Source: Bacteroidota bacterium
GTDB lineage: Bacteria > Bacteroidota > Bacteroidia > Bacteroidales > FEN-979
Length of the DNA stretch: 48,827 nucleotides
Direction: 5' to 3'
Assembly (NCBI GenBank): GCA_026391835.1
Contig: JAPLDF010000006.1
Location: 68,773 to 117,599 of the forward strand
Part shown: positions 1 through 7,147 of the stretch, in pieces
Layout of the letters: every line of letters starts with the position of its first letter
Position numbering within the stretch: the stretch's first letter is position 1
Translations under genes and position numbers: made by a program
Notes under the pieces: generated by a model
Database searches by the model: none
What the model saw: the letters and a program-made list of their open reading frames with translations, nothing else
What the model was told of the DNA's origin: nothing

Positions 1-2
1 TG

Positions 3-176
3 AAAAGCGAATTTTCGAATTATGTGGATGAAAAAACTGAAGAGCTCCGGATGGAACTTCAGGAATATGTAAATTCAAGGGTCAATAAATTTTCACAGGT
101 ACAGTTGGTTATAGCACAGCCCAACCCGTTTCAGAAAACGGCCACTCAAAAGATCAAAAGGTTCATGTACACCTAG
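3..176 (+). CDS. AMP-forming acyl-CoA synthetase, C-terminal fragment (runs off left edge)
   Basis: Reading frame 3 is open from the window edge to a TAG at 174-176 and encodes the last 57 residues of a protein. The end reads QKTATQKIKRFMYT. The Q-K-T-x-T-x-K-I-K-R segment matches the C-terminal lysine region of AMP-binding (ANL superfamily) long-chain fatty-acid/acyl-CoA ligases, where a lysine near the C terminus takes part in adenylation. Family membership is inferred from this short tail alone. The gene ends 18 bp before the ECF sigma factor, on the same strand, but nothing suggests a functional link. The product would activate carboxylic acids as acyl-AMP and then acyl-CoA in the cytoplasm. 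Confidence 0.6.
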   Translation, partial: KSEFSNYVDEKTEELRMELQEYVNSRVNKFSQVQLVIAQPNPFQKTATQKIKRFMYT

Positions 177-194
177 TCAACTGACGAATGACGC

Positions 195-803
195 ATGACG
201 ACCTCAATCCGCCAGTTTGACAAAAGTACCCTCGAATCGCTGTTCAGGGATCATTTTATTGGGTTATGCACATTTGCCTCGGGTTATGTCAAAGACGAAG
301 GAGCGGCAAAGGAGATTGTGCAGGATGCTTTTGTGAATCTCTGGGAGAAACGCGATGTCATTGACCTCTCAAAACCGGTGAAGAGTTATCTTTCTGCAAC
401 GGTGCGCAACAGGTGCCTCAACTACCTGCGCGATCATAAAAAATTCAGCCACGACCTTCTTGCACTTGAAAATCTCTCCAATGAACCAATGTTCGGGCAG
501 CATGACAAACTTGTTGAATCAGACATTACTAGTCAGATTGCCCTTGCAATCGAGGAATTACCCGAAAAATGCCGGGAGATCTTCCGGCTCAGCAGGTATA
601 AGAACATGAAATATCAGCAAATTGCCTTTCATCTCGGGATTTCAGTTAAAACCGTCGAAACCCAGATGTCAAAAGCGTTGCAGCACATGCGCATCCGCCT
701 TGCAGAATACCTCCCGCTCCTTTTTTTCATTTTGCAGTTCCACTGTTTCGTTAGTCAGCAATTTCACTATTTTGTCATTCTTTTAACAGGTTCATCAGGG
801 TAA
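195..803 (+). CDS. ECF-type RNA polymerase sigma factor (Bacteroidota RpoE-like)
   Basis: A 202-residue sigma-70 family protein with region 2 at about residues 10-80 (dimension of core binding: LFRDHF, then EIVQDAFVNLWEKR and the -10 recognition segment VRNRCLNYLRDH) and region 4 at about 115-170 (LPEKCREIF, a helix-turn-helix with IAFHLGISVKTVETQM). There is no region 1 or 3, as expected for ECF factors. It is directly followed by a FecR-type anti-sigma factor and an STN-domain TonB receptor. This is the standard layout of transenvelope signalling systems in Bacteroidota, so the sigma factor probably turns on the receptor operon when its ligand binds. The last 30 residues are unusually hydrophobic and aromatic for the family and may be a read-through of a degenerate 3' end. 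Confidence 0.92.
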   Translation: MTTSIRQFDKSTLESLFRDHFIGLCTFASGYVKDEGAAKEIVQDAFVNLWEKRDVIDLSKPVKSYLSATVRNRCLNYLRDHKKFSHDLLALENLSNEPMFGQHDKLVESDITSQIALAIEELPEKCREIFRLSRYKNMKYQQIAFHLGISVKTVETQMSKALQHMRIRLAEYLPLLFFILQFHCFVSQQFHYFVILLTGSSG

Positions 804-839
804 CAACCCTCAAAGGTGTATTATCATTGGCACAACATC

Positions 840-1892
840 ATGGAAACGAATTCACAACATTATATTGATCTGATTACCAGGTATTTTTACGGTGAGGCAA
901 CCCCCGGCGAAATCGTTGAACTGGAGGCATGGGTAAAATCTGAGCCTGCAAATGCCGAAGTATTTTCCGGGTATCAGAAAACCTGGAAAGCCCTCCAGGA
1001 CACCAAAACAGGATCATCCATCAACCTCGATCACGAATGGAACACCCTCCTCTCAAAACTACCGGCCGGAGAAATTGAAATTCTGCACCCTGGCAACAAC
1101 CCGCAAGCCCCCAAATCAAAAATCGTAAATCGTAAATCCAAAATCCTCTCCTGGTCCCTCCGTATCGCTGCAGCCTTCCTGCTCCTTGCCATCCCGTCAT
1201 ATCTGCTGTACCGTCAATTCATTTCTCCTGCCGAAATTTCCCTGGCAGCTTCAGGCAACCTTACCCGGCAGGCACTTCCGGATGGCACAATTGTAACCCT
1301 GAACCAGGGTGCGACACTTTCATATCCTGCCCATTTTGAGGGATCCTTTCGCAAGGTGACCCTGAACGGAGAAGCATGGTTTGAAGTAGCGCATGACAAG
1401 ACAAAACCCTTTATCGTGGCTGCTGAAAATGTAAGGATCCGCGTGGTAGGTACCTCGTTTTTGGTCAATACCAGGACCTGTAAGGATACTAAAGAAATTA
1501 TTCTTGCCAGCGGGATGGTTGATGTTTATTACGAGGACAAACCGGGAAAAAAAACAATGCTTTCGCCGGGAGAAAAGGCGGAACTCTCTGGCCGTGGCTA
1601 TGAAATCAGTAAGACCACCAACAGGGATGTGAACTACCTGGCATGGAAAACAAAACACATCGCGTTCACCAATACCCCTCTGAATGAAGTAGTAGCAGTG
1701 CTTTCGAAGGTGTATCACACCGACATCCGTTTTTCCCCTGACAGTTTGAGTGATTGCAGGATAACCACTACCTTTGACAGGCAATCCCTTGAATCGGTAT
1801 TGAATGTACTCAAAGCCACCCTTGATTTACAAATCCGGAACACCGGCAACGGGATCGAACTCTCAGGGCATGGCTGCAGCCAGCATAAGTGA
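840..1892 (+). CDS. FecR-family transmembrane anti-sigma factor
   Basis: A 350-residue protein. The N-terminal cytoplasmic part (about 1-100; YGEATPGEIVELEAWV) is typical of the short helical anti-sigma region. One transmembrane helix follows at about 105-125 (LRIAAAFLLLAIPSYLLY), then a periplasmic FecR domain (TLPDGTxVxLN-like stretch, GEAWFEV, VVGTSFLVN) and a C-terminal DUF4974-type region (FTNTPLNEVVAVLSKVY). It holds the preceding ECF sigma factor and is released by a signal from the downstream receptor. I chose the ATG at 840 because the 8 codons upstream of it look non-coding. An AT-rich direct repeat at 1112-1146 encodes a basic linker just before the membrane helix. Confidence 0.93.
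   Translation: METNSQHYIDLITRYFYGEATPGEIVELEAWVKSEPANAEVFSGYQKTWKALQDTKTGSSINLDHEWNTLLSKLPAGEIEILHPGNNPQAPKSKIVNRKSKILSWSLRIAAAFLLLAIPSYLLYRQFISPAEISLAASGNLTRQALPDGTIVTLNQGATLSYPAHFEGSFRKVTLNGEAWFEVAHDKTKPFIVAAENVRIRVVGTSFLVNTRTCKDTKEIILASGMVDVYYEDKPGKKTMLSPGEKAELSGRGYEISKTTNRDVNYLAWKTKHIAFTNTPLNEVVAVLSKVYHTDIRFSPDSLSDCRITTTFDRQSLESVLNVLKATLDLQIRNTGNGIELSGHGCSQHK
1112..1146 (+). repeat. AT-rich short direct repeat inside the FecR gene
   Basis: The segment contains tandem copies of AATCGTAA followed by AATCCAAAATC. It keeps the reading frame and encodes a run of lysine, serine, isoleucine, valine and arginine in the cytoplasmic linker before the membrane helix. It resembles the short AATC-type repeats at 19051-19154 and may be an inserted dispersed repeat tolerated in a linker. 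Confidence 0.45.
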
Positions 1893-1899
1893 CCCGGGC

Positions 1900-4572
1900 A
1901 TGCTGAGGATTTCCTGCTTCAAATATCCCCTACTTCTTTTTTCCATTCTGTTGCTATTTTCATTACCGGTTGCTTCCCAGGACCTTCAGAAAAAGATCAC
2001 CCTGAAAATGACCGGCAAGCCAATATCGGAGGTGCTGACGGAGATCAGCAGACTCGCAGGCATCGACTTTTCCTATAATCCCGCGATGCTGCCGGTCGAT
2101 AAACTCATCAGTATACATGCCAGGAATAAACCACTGGCCGATATCCTTGAGGAGGTGCTTACCCTCCATGGGATTGAATACCTGAAAGTTGAAAACCACC
2201 TGGTCCTGAAAAAACAGGTTCAACCAGCCCCCCCCGATAAAAAAACAACCACAACCACTCCTGCACGGTTTACACTCAGCGGGTACCTGCGCGACAAGCA
2301 AACGGGCGAGGTGCTGATCGGCGCCAATGTTTATGTAAAAGGCACCTCAACCGGGGTTATGACCAACGGGTATGGGTTCTATTCGCTCACTCTCAGCAGG
2401 TCGACCTATCCCCTGGTATTCTCCTACATGGGGTACAAAGAGGTGGCAATGGATGTTCGCATCGATGAAAACACGCGGATATCGGTAGAAATGGAGGAAA
2501 ACAAACTGGAGATGAAAGAGGTGGAGATCATTGCTGCCGGCCATGAATCAGATATCCGCAATGCCCAGATGAGTGAATTCCGGTTTTCCAGGAAAACCAT
2601 GTCACAGTTGCCCGGATTCGGGGGGGATCTCGACATCATCAGGGCGCTTCAGGCTGTTCCCGGCATCCAGTCATTTGGCGACGGATCGGCACTCTATTAT
2701 GTGCGTGGCGGCAACAGCGACCAGAACCTGCTCCTGATCGACGAGGTGCCTGTATACAACCCATCCCATCTTTTTGGTTTTTTCTCGGCTTTTGCACCCG
2801 ACGCTATCAACAATGTACAGGTTTACAAGGGAGATTTCCCGGCAAGGTTCGGCGGGCGTCTCTCTTCTGTGATTGATATAAAAGCCAAAGAAGGGAACAT
2901 GAAACAGTTTGGCTTTTCGGGAAATGTCGGTCCGTACGCATCGAATATCACACTGGAAGGACCAATCATGAAAGACAGGGCATCCTTTTTCATCTCCGGG
3001 AGGGTTTCAACACTCAACTGGCTGAACAGCCTTTCCACGTTCAACAAAAGTTTTGATTTCACCTTTTTCGACATCAATACCAAACTGAATTTCCGGCTGA
3101 ACGACAACAACCGTTTTTTCCTCACCTTTTATACCGGGCGGGATGTCTTCAGCAAGTACCTCTCGGCAGAGGTCAACTCTTTTGGCATCAACTGGGATAA
3201 CCTTACCGGCACATTCCGCTGGAATCACCTTTTCAGCAACATGCTTTTTAGCAACACCACCCTCAGTTACAGCCGTTACAACTATTCGCTCAACCTGCCG
3301 CAGGAGCAAAACGGGTATTGGAACTCTTCCATCTCTAACATGACGCTCAAAACAGACATTGCATGGTATCTGAACCCCCGCAATACCATCCGGTCGGGAC
3401 TCGAGGTGACCTGGCACCATTCAAATCCGGGCAATGTGACACTTGAAAACGGGGATACACCGCCGGATGTTCCCAGGGTTGCGGAATATCATTCCATGGA
3501 ATATGTTTTTTATGCCTCAAATGAACAACGGCTCGGGAAAAGCTTTTCATTCCGGTATGGAATAAGGCTGCCGCTGTGGCAGGATATCGGACCTGCAAAC
3601 GTCTACTATTTTGATGCAAACCACCAGGTGATCGACACCATCGGTTACCTGAAAAATGTTGTTTATGCAACCTTTTTCAGTCCCGAGCCAAGGGTCAACA
3701 TCCAATACCAGGTCAATGAACGGTCGGCTGTAAAAGCAAGTTACAGCAGGACGACCCAATTCCTGCAATTGCTTTCAAATTCAACCAGCCCGTTTACTTC
3801 ACTGGAAGTCTGGGCACCCTGCGGACCCAATATCCAGCCCCAAAAAGCAGACCAGGTTGCTGCAGGCTATTTCAGGGACCTTGCTCATTCAAAGTTCACC
3901 TTTTCGGCCGAAGGCTACTACAAGTGGTTTCACAACCACCCGGATTACCGGGATCACGCCAACCTGCTATACAACACATTGATCGAAGGAGAATTGCGGT
4001 TTGGAAAGGCATGGTCATACGGGCTGGAACTCATGTTGCGGAAAACGACAGGGAACCTTACAGGGTGGATTGGATACACGTGGTCAAGGGCAATGGTCCA
4101 GACACCCGGGATCAACAACGGGAGTGTTTACTCCGCCACATATGACCGCCCCAATGATATCTGCATCAACATCTCATGGGAGGATAAAAAACACTGGGTG
4201 CTCTCCGCCAACTGGATCTACCTTACCGGCAGCCCGACAACTGTTCCCGTAGGATTTTACTACCTCAACGGCTCATCTGTTCCGCTTTACGGAGATAAAA
4301 ACAACGACCGCCTGCCCGATTACCACCGGCTGGATGTCTCAGCCACCTATGTGTTCAACAAGCCGGGAAACCGCTACCAGCACAGCCTGGCGGTAACGTT
4401 GTATAATGTATATGGCAGGATGAATCCCTTCTCTGTGAATTTCAACAAGATGATGAATGACAATGGTGATTTTGTGGTGCCGGCCAACCTGGATGGGTCT
4501 TTTAAACTTGTCCCCACCACAATTTCCGTTGCCGGCCTGATCCCGTCCGTTAACTATCAATTCAAATTCTGA
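1900..4572 (+). CDS. TonB-dependent outer-membrane receptor with N-terminal STN signalling domain
   Basis: An 890-residue protein. The signal peptide is at about 1-27 (LLLFSILLLFSLPVASQ). A secretin/TonB short N-terminal (STN) domain follows at about 30-80, then a carboxypeptidase-regulatory-like beta-sandwich (about 110-190), the plug (PGFGGDLDIIRALQAVPGIQ, then YYVRGG and LLLIDEVPVYNP) and a 22-strand barrel ending in YQFKF with a terminal aromatic. It imports a large ligand using TonB energy and, through STN, signals to FecR. The frame is open back to 1804 inside fecR with ATGs at 1804, 1870 and 1900. I chose 1900 because it puts the signal peptide at the N terminus. The partner is a DUF4249 lipoprotein rather than a SusD, so the ligand need not be a glycan. 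Confidence 0.93.
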   Translation: MLRISCFKYPLLLFSILLLFSLPVASQDLQKKITLKMTGKPISEVLTEISRLAGIDFSYNPAMLPVDKLISIHARNKPLADILEEVLTLHGIEYLKVENHLVLKKQVQPAPPDKKTTTTTPARFTLSGYLRDKQTGEVLIGANVYVKGTSTGVMTNGYGFYSLTLSRSTYPLVFSYMGYKEVAMDVRIDENTRISVEMEENKLEMKEVEIIAAGHESDIRNAQMSEFRFSRKTMSQLPGFGGDLDIIRALQAVPGIQSFGDGSALYYVRGGNSDQNLLLIDEVPVYNPSHLFGFFSAFAPDAINNVQVYKGDFPARFGGRLSSVIDIKAKEGNMKQFGFSGNVGPYASNITLEGPIMKDRASFFISGRVSTLNWLNSLSTFNKSFDFTFFDINTKLNFRLNDNNRFFLTFYTGRDVFSKYLSAEVNSFGINWDNLTGTFRWNHLFSNMLFSNTTLSYSRYNYSLNLPQEQNGYWNSSISNMTLKTDIAWYLNPRNTIRSGLEVTWHHSNPGNVTLENGDTPPDVPRVAEYHSMEYVFYASNEQRLGKSFSFRYGIRLPLWQDIGPANVYYFDANHQVIDTIGYLKNVVYATFFSPEPRVNIQYQVNERSAVKASYSRTTQFLQLLSNSTSPFTSLEVWAPCGPNIQPQKADQVAAGYFRDLAHSKFTFSAEGYYKWFHNHPDYRDHANLLYNTLIEGELRFGKAWSYGLELMLRKTTGNLTGWIGYTWSRAMVQTPGINNGSVYSATYDRPNDICINISWEDKKHWVLSANWIYLTGSPTTVPVGFYYLNGSSVPLYGDKNNDRLPDYHRLDVSATYVFNKPGNRYQHSLAVTLYNVYGRMNPFSVNFNKMMNDNGDFVVPANLDGSFKLVPTTISVAGLIPSVNYQFKF

Positions 4573-5393
4573 TGCGCAGGATATTGATTTTTACCACTCT
4601 GATTTGCCTGGTGCAGGGATGCGTTAAGGAAATGACCTGGGCACTGAAAGATGAATTGCCCGGAAAAATTATTGTCGACGCCACCATCACCGATGAAGTA
4701 AAAACCCACACGATAAAACTCACCTATCCCGTTTCCGGGTTAAACCAGGCTCCTGCCCCTGTTGCCGGTGCCGGCGTGCTTATCAGCAACGAAGATTCCA
4801 CGTGGCAGCTGGTTGAAAACCCGGCCAATTCAGGGATTTACTGCACTGCACCCTCATTTTTCAGCCGGCTTCAAAAGAACTATACCCTGCTGATCTCTGC
4901 CGGCAACCGGGTTTACACCGCAAAAACCACCATGGCCGGTGGAGCGGAATTCAAAGAACTGAAATATTCGCGGAACAGTGCCACCAACCTCTATTATGTT
5001 GACTGGGTTGCGAATGCATTCAGCACCGCACAGCCGGCCATGTGGGAATTGCTTATCGACTGGTCGGGGGTATCGGGGTATGAACAGCTTGACTCCCTTG
5101 CAACCCATGCCAGGATGTTGTTTTATACCCTGCCCACTCTCGATGTCAGCGAGGTTTTTGCCCCGCAGATGCAGTCGGTCTTCTTTCCGGCCGGCACCAT
5201 CATCACCGAACGCAGGTACTCCCTCACCCCCGCACATGCCGAATTTATCCGTGAGATGCTCCTCGAAACCAACTGGACCGGCGGGTTATTCACCGTGGCA
5301 CCTGCCAACGTGGGAACCAACATGAGCGACGGCGCTTTTGGCTACTTCGGAGCCTGCGCCGTTACACAACTTTCAGTGACTGTTGCCCCTTGA
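4572..5393 (+). CDS. DUF4249-family lipoprotein, partner of the TonB receptor
   Basis: A 273-residue protein with a lipoprotein signal peptide (lipobox LVQGC, cysteine 17). The following segment (KIIVDATITDE, then a PVAGAGVLISNE beta-sandwich-like region) matches DUF4249, a family found almost only downstream of CarboxypepD-plug TonB receptors in Bacteroidota. Its ATG overlaps the receptor's TGA by one base (TGATG), so the two are translationally coupled. It probably sits on the outer membrane with the receptor and helps capture ligand. The biochemical role of DUF4249 is not established. Length is at the short end for the family. Confidence 0.85.
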   Translation: MRRILIFTTLICLVQGCVKEMTWALKDELPGKIIVDATITDEVKTHTIKLTYPVSGLNQAPAPVAGAGVLISNEDSTWQLVENPANSGIYCTAPSFFSRLQKNYTLLISAGNRVYTAKTTMAGGAEFKELKYSRNSATNLYYVDWVANAFSTAQPAMWELLIDWSGVSGYEQLDSLATHARMLFYTLPTLDVSEVFAPQMQSVFFPAGTIITERRYSLTPAHAEFIREMLLETNWTGGLFTVAPANVGTNMSDGAFGYFGACAVTQLSVTVAP

Positions 5394-5420
5394 AACCAAT
5401 GTGAATTTCTCTTAAAAATT

Positions 5421-5458
5421 CCTATTGTACCCCTATTGTGTCCTGCTCTGCCTATTGT
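5421..5458 (+). repeat. Three direct copies of CCTATTGT upstream of the DUF4197 gene
   Basis: CCTATTGT occurs at 5421-5428, 5432-5439 and 5451-5458. The starts are 11 and 19 bp apart, close to one and two helical turns, so all copies would face roughly the same side of the DNA. They lie in the gap between the DUF4249 and DUF4197 genes and could be an iterated regulator-binding site. No regulator can be named. Confidence 0.35.
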
Positions 5459-5584
5459 GGTGAAAAACGTTAATTGACTCCCCCATTAACAATGAATCCT
5501 TTGCCCGGACCGAACCTGGTAAAACAAAACCGAAGATCATACGTTAGATCTCTTTACCCAAGACGAATCATCATGCTGTTACTT

Positions 5585-6301
5585 ATGAAAAACAAACGAA
5601 TTTTATTCCCGGTAATACTGTTTCTGGCTGGAATTATGGCCTGCAATGCCCAATTCCCTATCTCTATCAAACAGGTTCTTGACCCTTCAAAAAGTGGTTT
5701 GACCGAAAAGGACGCCGCAGCAGGTATCCGGGAGGCACTTGTAAAAGGCACAGGCGAGAGTGTTAAAATTGTCTCGAAAGTAAATGGGTACTTTGCAAAC
5801 CCCGAAATAAAAATTCCGTTCCCCCAGGAGGCGAAAGACATTGAAACGAAACTTCGTGCGATCGGCCTTGGAAGCCAGGTCGACGAAGTGGTTACCTCGC
5901 TCAACCGCGCTGCCGAGGATGCCGCAAAAAGTGCAGAACCGGTCTTTGTTTCAGCCATCAACGGGATGAGCATTTCTGATGCAATCAACATCGTGAAAGG
6001 CAGCAACGATGCAGCAACCAGTTACCTGAAGAAAACCACATCCCCCGAACTGAAGGAAAAATTCACCCCCATCATCAAAACTTCGCTCGACAAAGTTGAC
6101 GCAACCAGGCTGTGGACTGACTTGATAAAACAATACAACCAGATACCATTTGTGAAAAAACAAAACCCCGACCTTGCCGCTTATGTCACCGACAAAGCCA
6201 TTACCGGCCTGTTTGTGATGGTTGCCAAAGAGGAGGGCAAAATCAGGAAAGATCCTGCCGCACGCGCCACCGAACTGCTTAAAAAAGTGTTTGGAAATTA
6301 A
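5585..6301 (+). CDS. DUF4197 domain-containing exported protein
   Basis: A 238-residue protein beginning with an export signal (ILFPVILFLAGIMACNAQ). The cysteine near the cleavage site could serve as a lipidation site (GIMAC). The rest is a helical DUF4197 domain: GLTEKDAAAGIREALVKG near the start, then VNGYFANPEIKIPFP, and a C-terminal AVTDKAITGLF-like stretch. DUF4197 proteins are widespread periplasmic or lipoproteins of unknown function. I place the start at 5585 (MKNKRILF); the in-frame ATGs at 5573 and 5474 would give atypical N termini. The gene converges with the nickel transporter and the two stop codons share bases (TTAA at 6298-6301). Confidence 0.85.
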   Translation: MKNKRILFPVILFLAGIMACNAQFPISIKQVLDPSKSGLTEKDAAAGIREALVKGTGESVKIVSKVNGYFANPEIKIPFPQEAKDIETKLRAIGLGSQVDEVVTSLNRAAEDAAKSAEPVFVSAINGMSISDAINIVKGSNDAATSYLKKTTSPELKEKFTPIIKTSLDKVDATRLWTDLIKQYNQIPFVKKQNPDLAAYVTDKAITGLFVMVAKEEGKIRKDPAARATELLKKVFGN

Positions 6302-7035
6302 ACCGGGTGGACCAGCCACAAAACCCCAACTCCTATTGCAAGAAACCCGCCGGTAAGCGTAAACCACTTTAAAAACGCCTGTTTATCCTTCACCACCAGG
6401 CGAAAAGCCACAATCCCCAGGATAAAGGCAAATAAAACCATGGTCAGGATGGTTCCTGCCGCAAAGGCCGAAATATAGATGACGGATGCAATCATTGTTG
6501 GCAGGGCAAGGCTTGGCAGCAGTGCAAACAGGTGGCTGAACCCTGCAAATCCATGGATGATACCAACAGAAAGTGCAGCGATGGCATTCTGCCTCACGGT
6601 TTTTATGTGATCATGATCGTGCCCGTCGGAATGATCTCCGTCAGGCCCTTCACTTTGGACATGGGAATGCCGGTGAATATGCGCATATAAAAACGGCCGG
6701 GTATGAAAATGGGAATGCGGCCGGGTGCCATGCCGGTGATGCAGGAAGGTTCGGATGATTGCCCAGCCGCCGATCCCGATCAGTAAAAATCCGACGACCG
6801 TATCACTGTGTTTCGTGATCGCTTCCAAAGGAAGATACTCCCTGAACAGGATGAAGAGCATGCCAATAAGCAGCATGCCAATTGTATGCCCCACCCCCCA
6901 GGAAAAACCGATCATCCAGGATTTCTTCCGGCTGTCTATAGCCAGCGGCGTCACAGCCGCAAGATGATCGGGGCCTGTTACGACATGCGCCATGCTTGCC
7001 ACAAAACCTGTCACGAATGTCAGCATCTGAACCAA
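6298..7035 (-). CDS. Nickel transporter, NicO/UreH-like integral membrane protein
   Basis: A 245-residue polytopic membrane protein with about six transmembrane helices. The first helix carries HVVTGPDHLAAVTPLA, which corresponds to the metal-binding H-x4-D-H signature of nickel/cobalt permeases. A cytoplasmic loop at about 115-150 is packed with histidines and aspartates (HRHSHVQSE, DGDHSDGHDHDH), a typical metal-sequestering loop. Later helices repeat the pattern (SVGIIHGFAGFSHLFALLP). It lies back-to-back with hypF, 112 bp apart, next to the complete hydrogenase maturation set. Its likely job is therefore to supply nickel for hydrogenase assembly. The exact subfamily (UreH-like or NicO) cannot be settled by eye. 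Confidence 0.82.
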   Translation of the reverse strand: MVQMLTFVTGFVASMAHVVTGPDHLAAVTPLAIDSRKKSWMIGFSWGVGHTIGMLLIGMLFILFREYLPLEAITKHSDTVVGFLLIGIGGWAIIRTFLHHRHGTRPHSHFHTRPFLYAHIHRHSHVQSEGPDGDHSDGHDHDHIKTVRQNAIAALSVGIIHGFAGFSHLFALLPSLALPTMIASVIYISAFAAGTILTMVLFAFILGIVAFRLVVKDKQAFLKWFTLTGGFLAIGVGVLWLVHPV

Positions 7036-7085
7036 TTATCAGGCTAAAATAGATAAAATATGTATAATTTTACATTTATTACCAG

Positions 7086-7116
7086 CTGAAAAAACGCAAC
7101 AATCAACGTATCTTGC
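7086..7116 (+). promoter_or_regulatory. Possible promoter of the hyp operon
   Basis: TATCTTGC at 7109-7116 resembles the Bacteroidota -7 element (TAnnTTTG). CTG sits 20 nt upstream at 7086-7088, where TTG is expected. The hypF ATG is 31 bp downstream. Both elements deviate from consensus, so this is a weak call. Confidence 0.3.
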
Positions 7117-7147
7117 ATGTTGCCGTTTCTGTCAGTTCAGGAAAATA

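Noticed and set aside
6298-7147. Nickel or cobalamin riboswitch in the gap between transporter and hypF
   Set aside because: The 112-bp gap shows no conserved riboswitch core or terminator-like expression platform.
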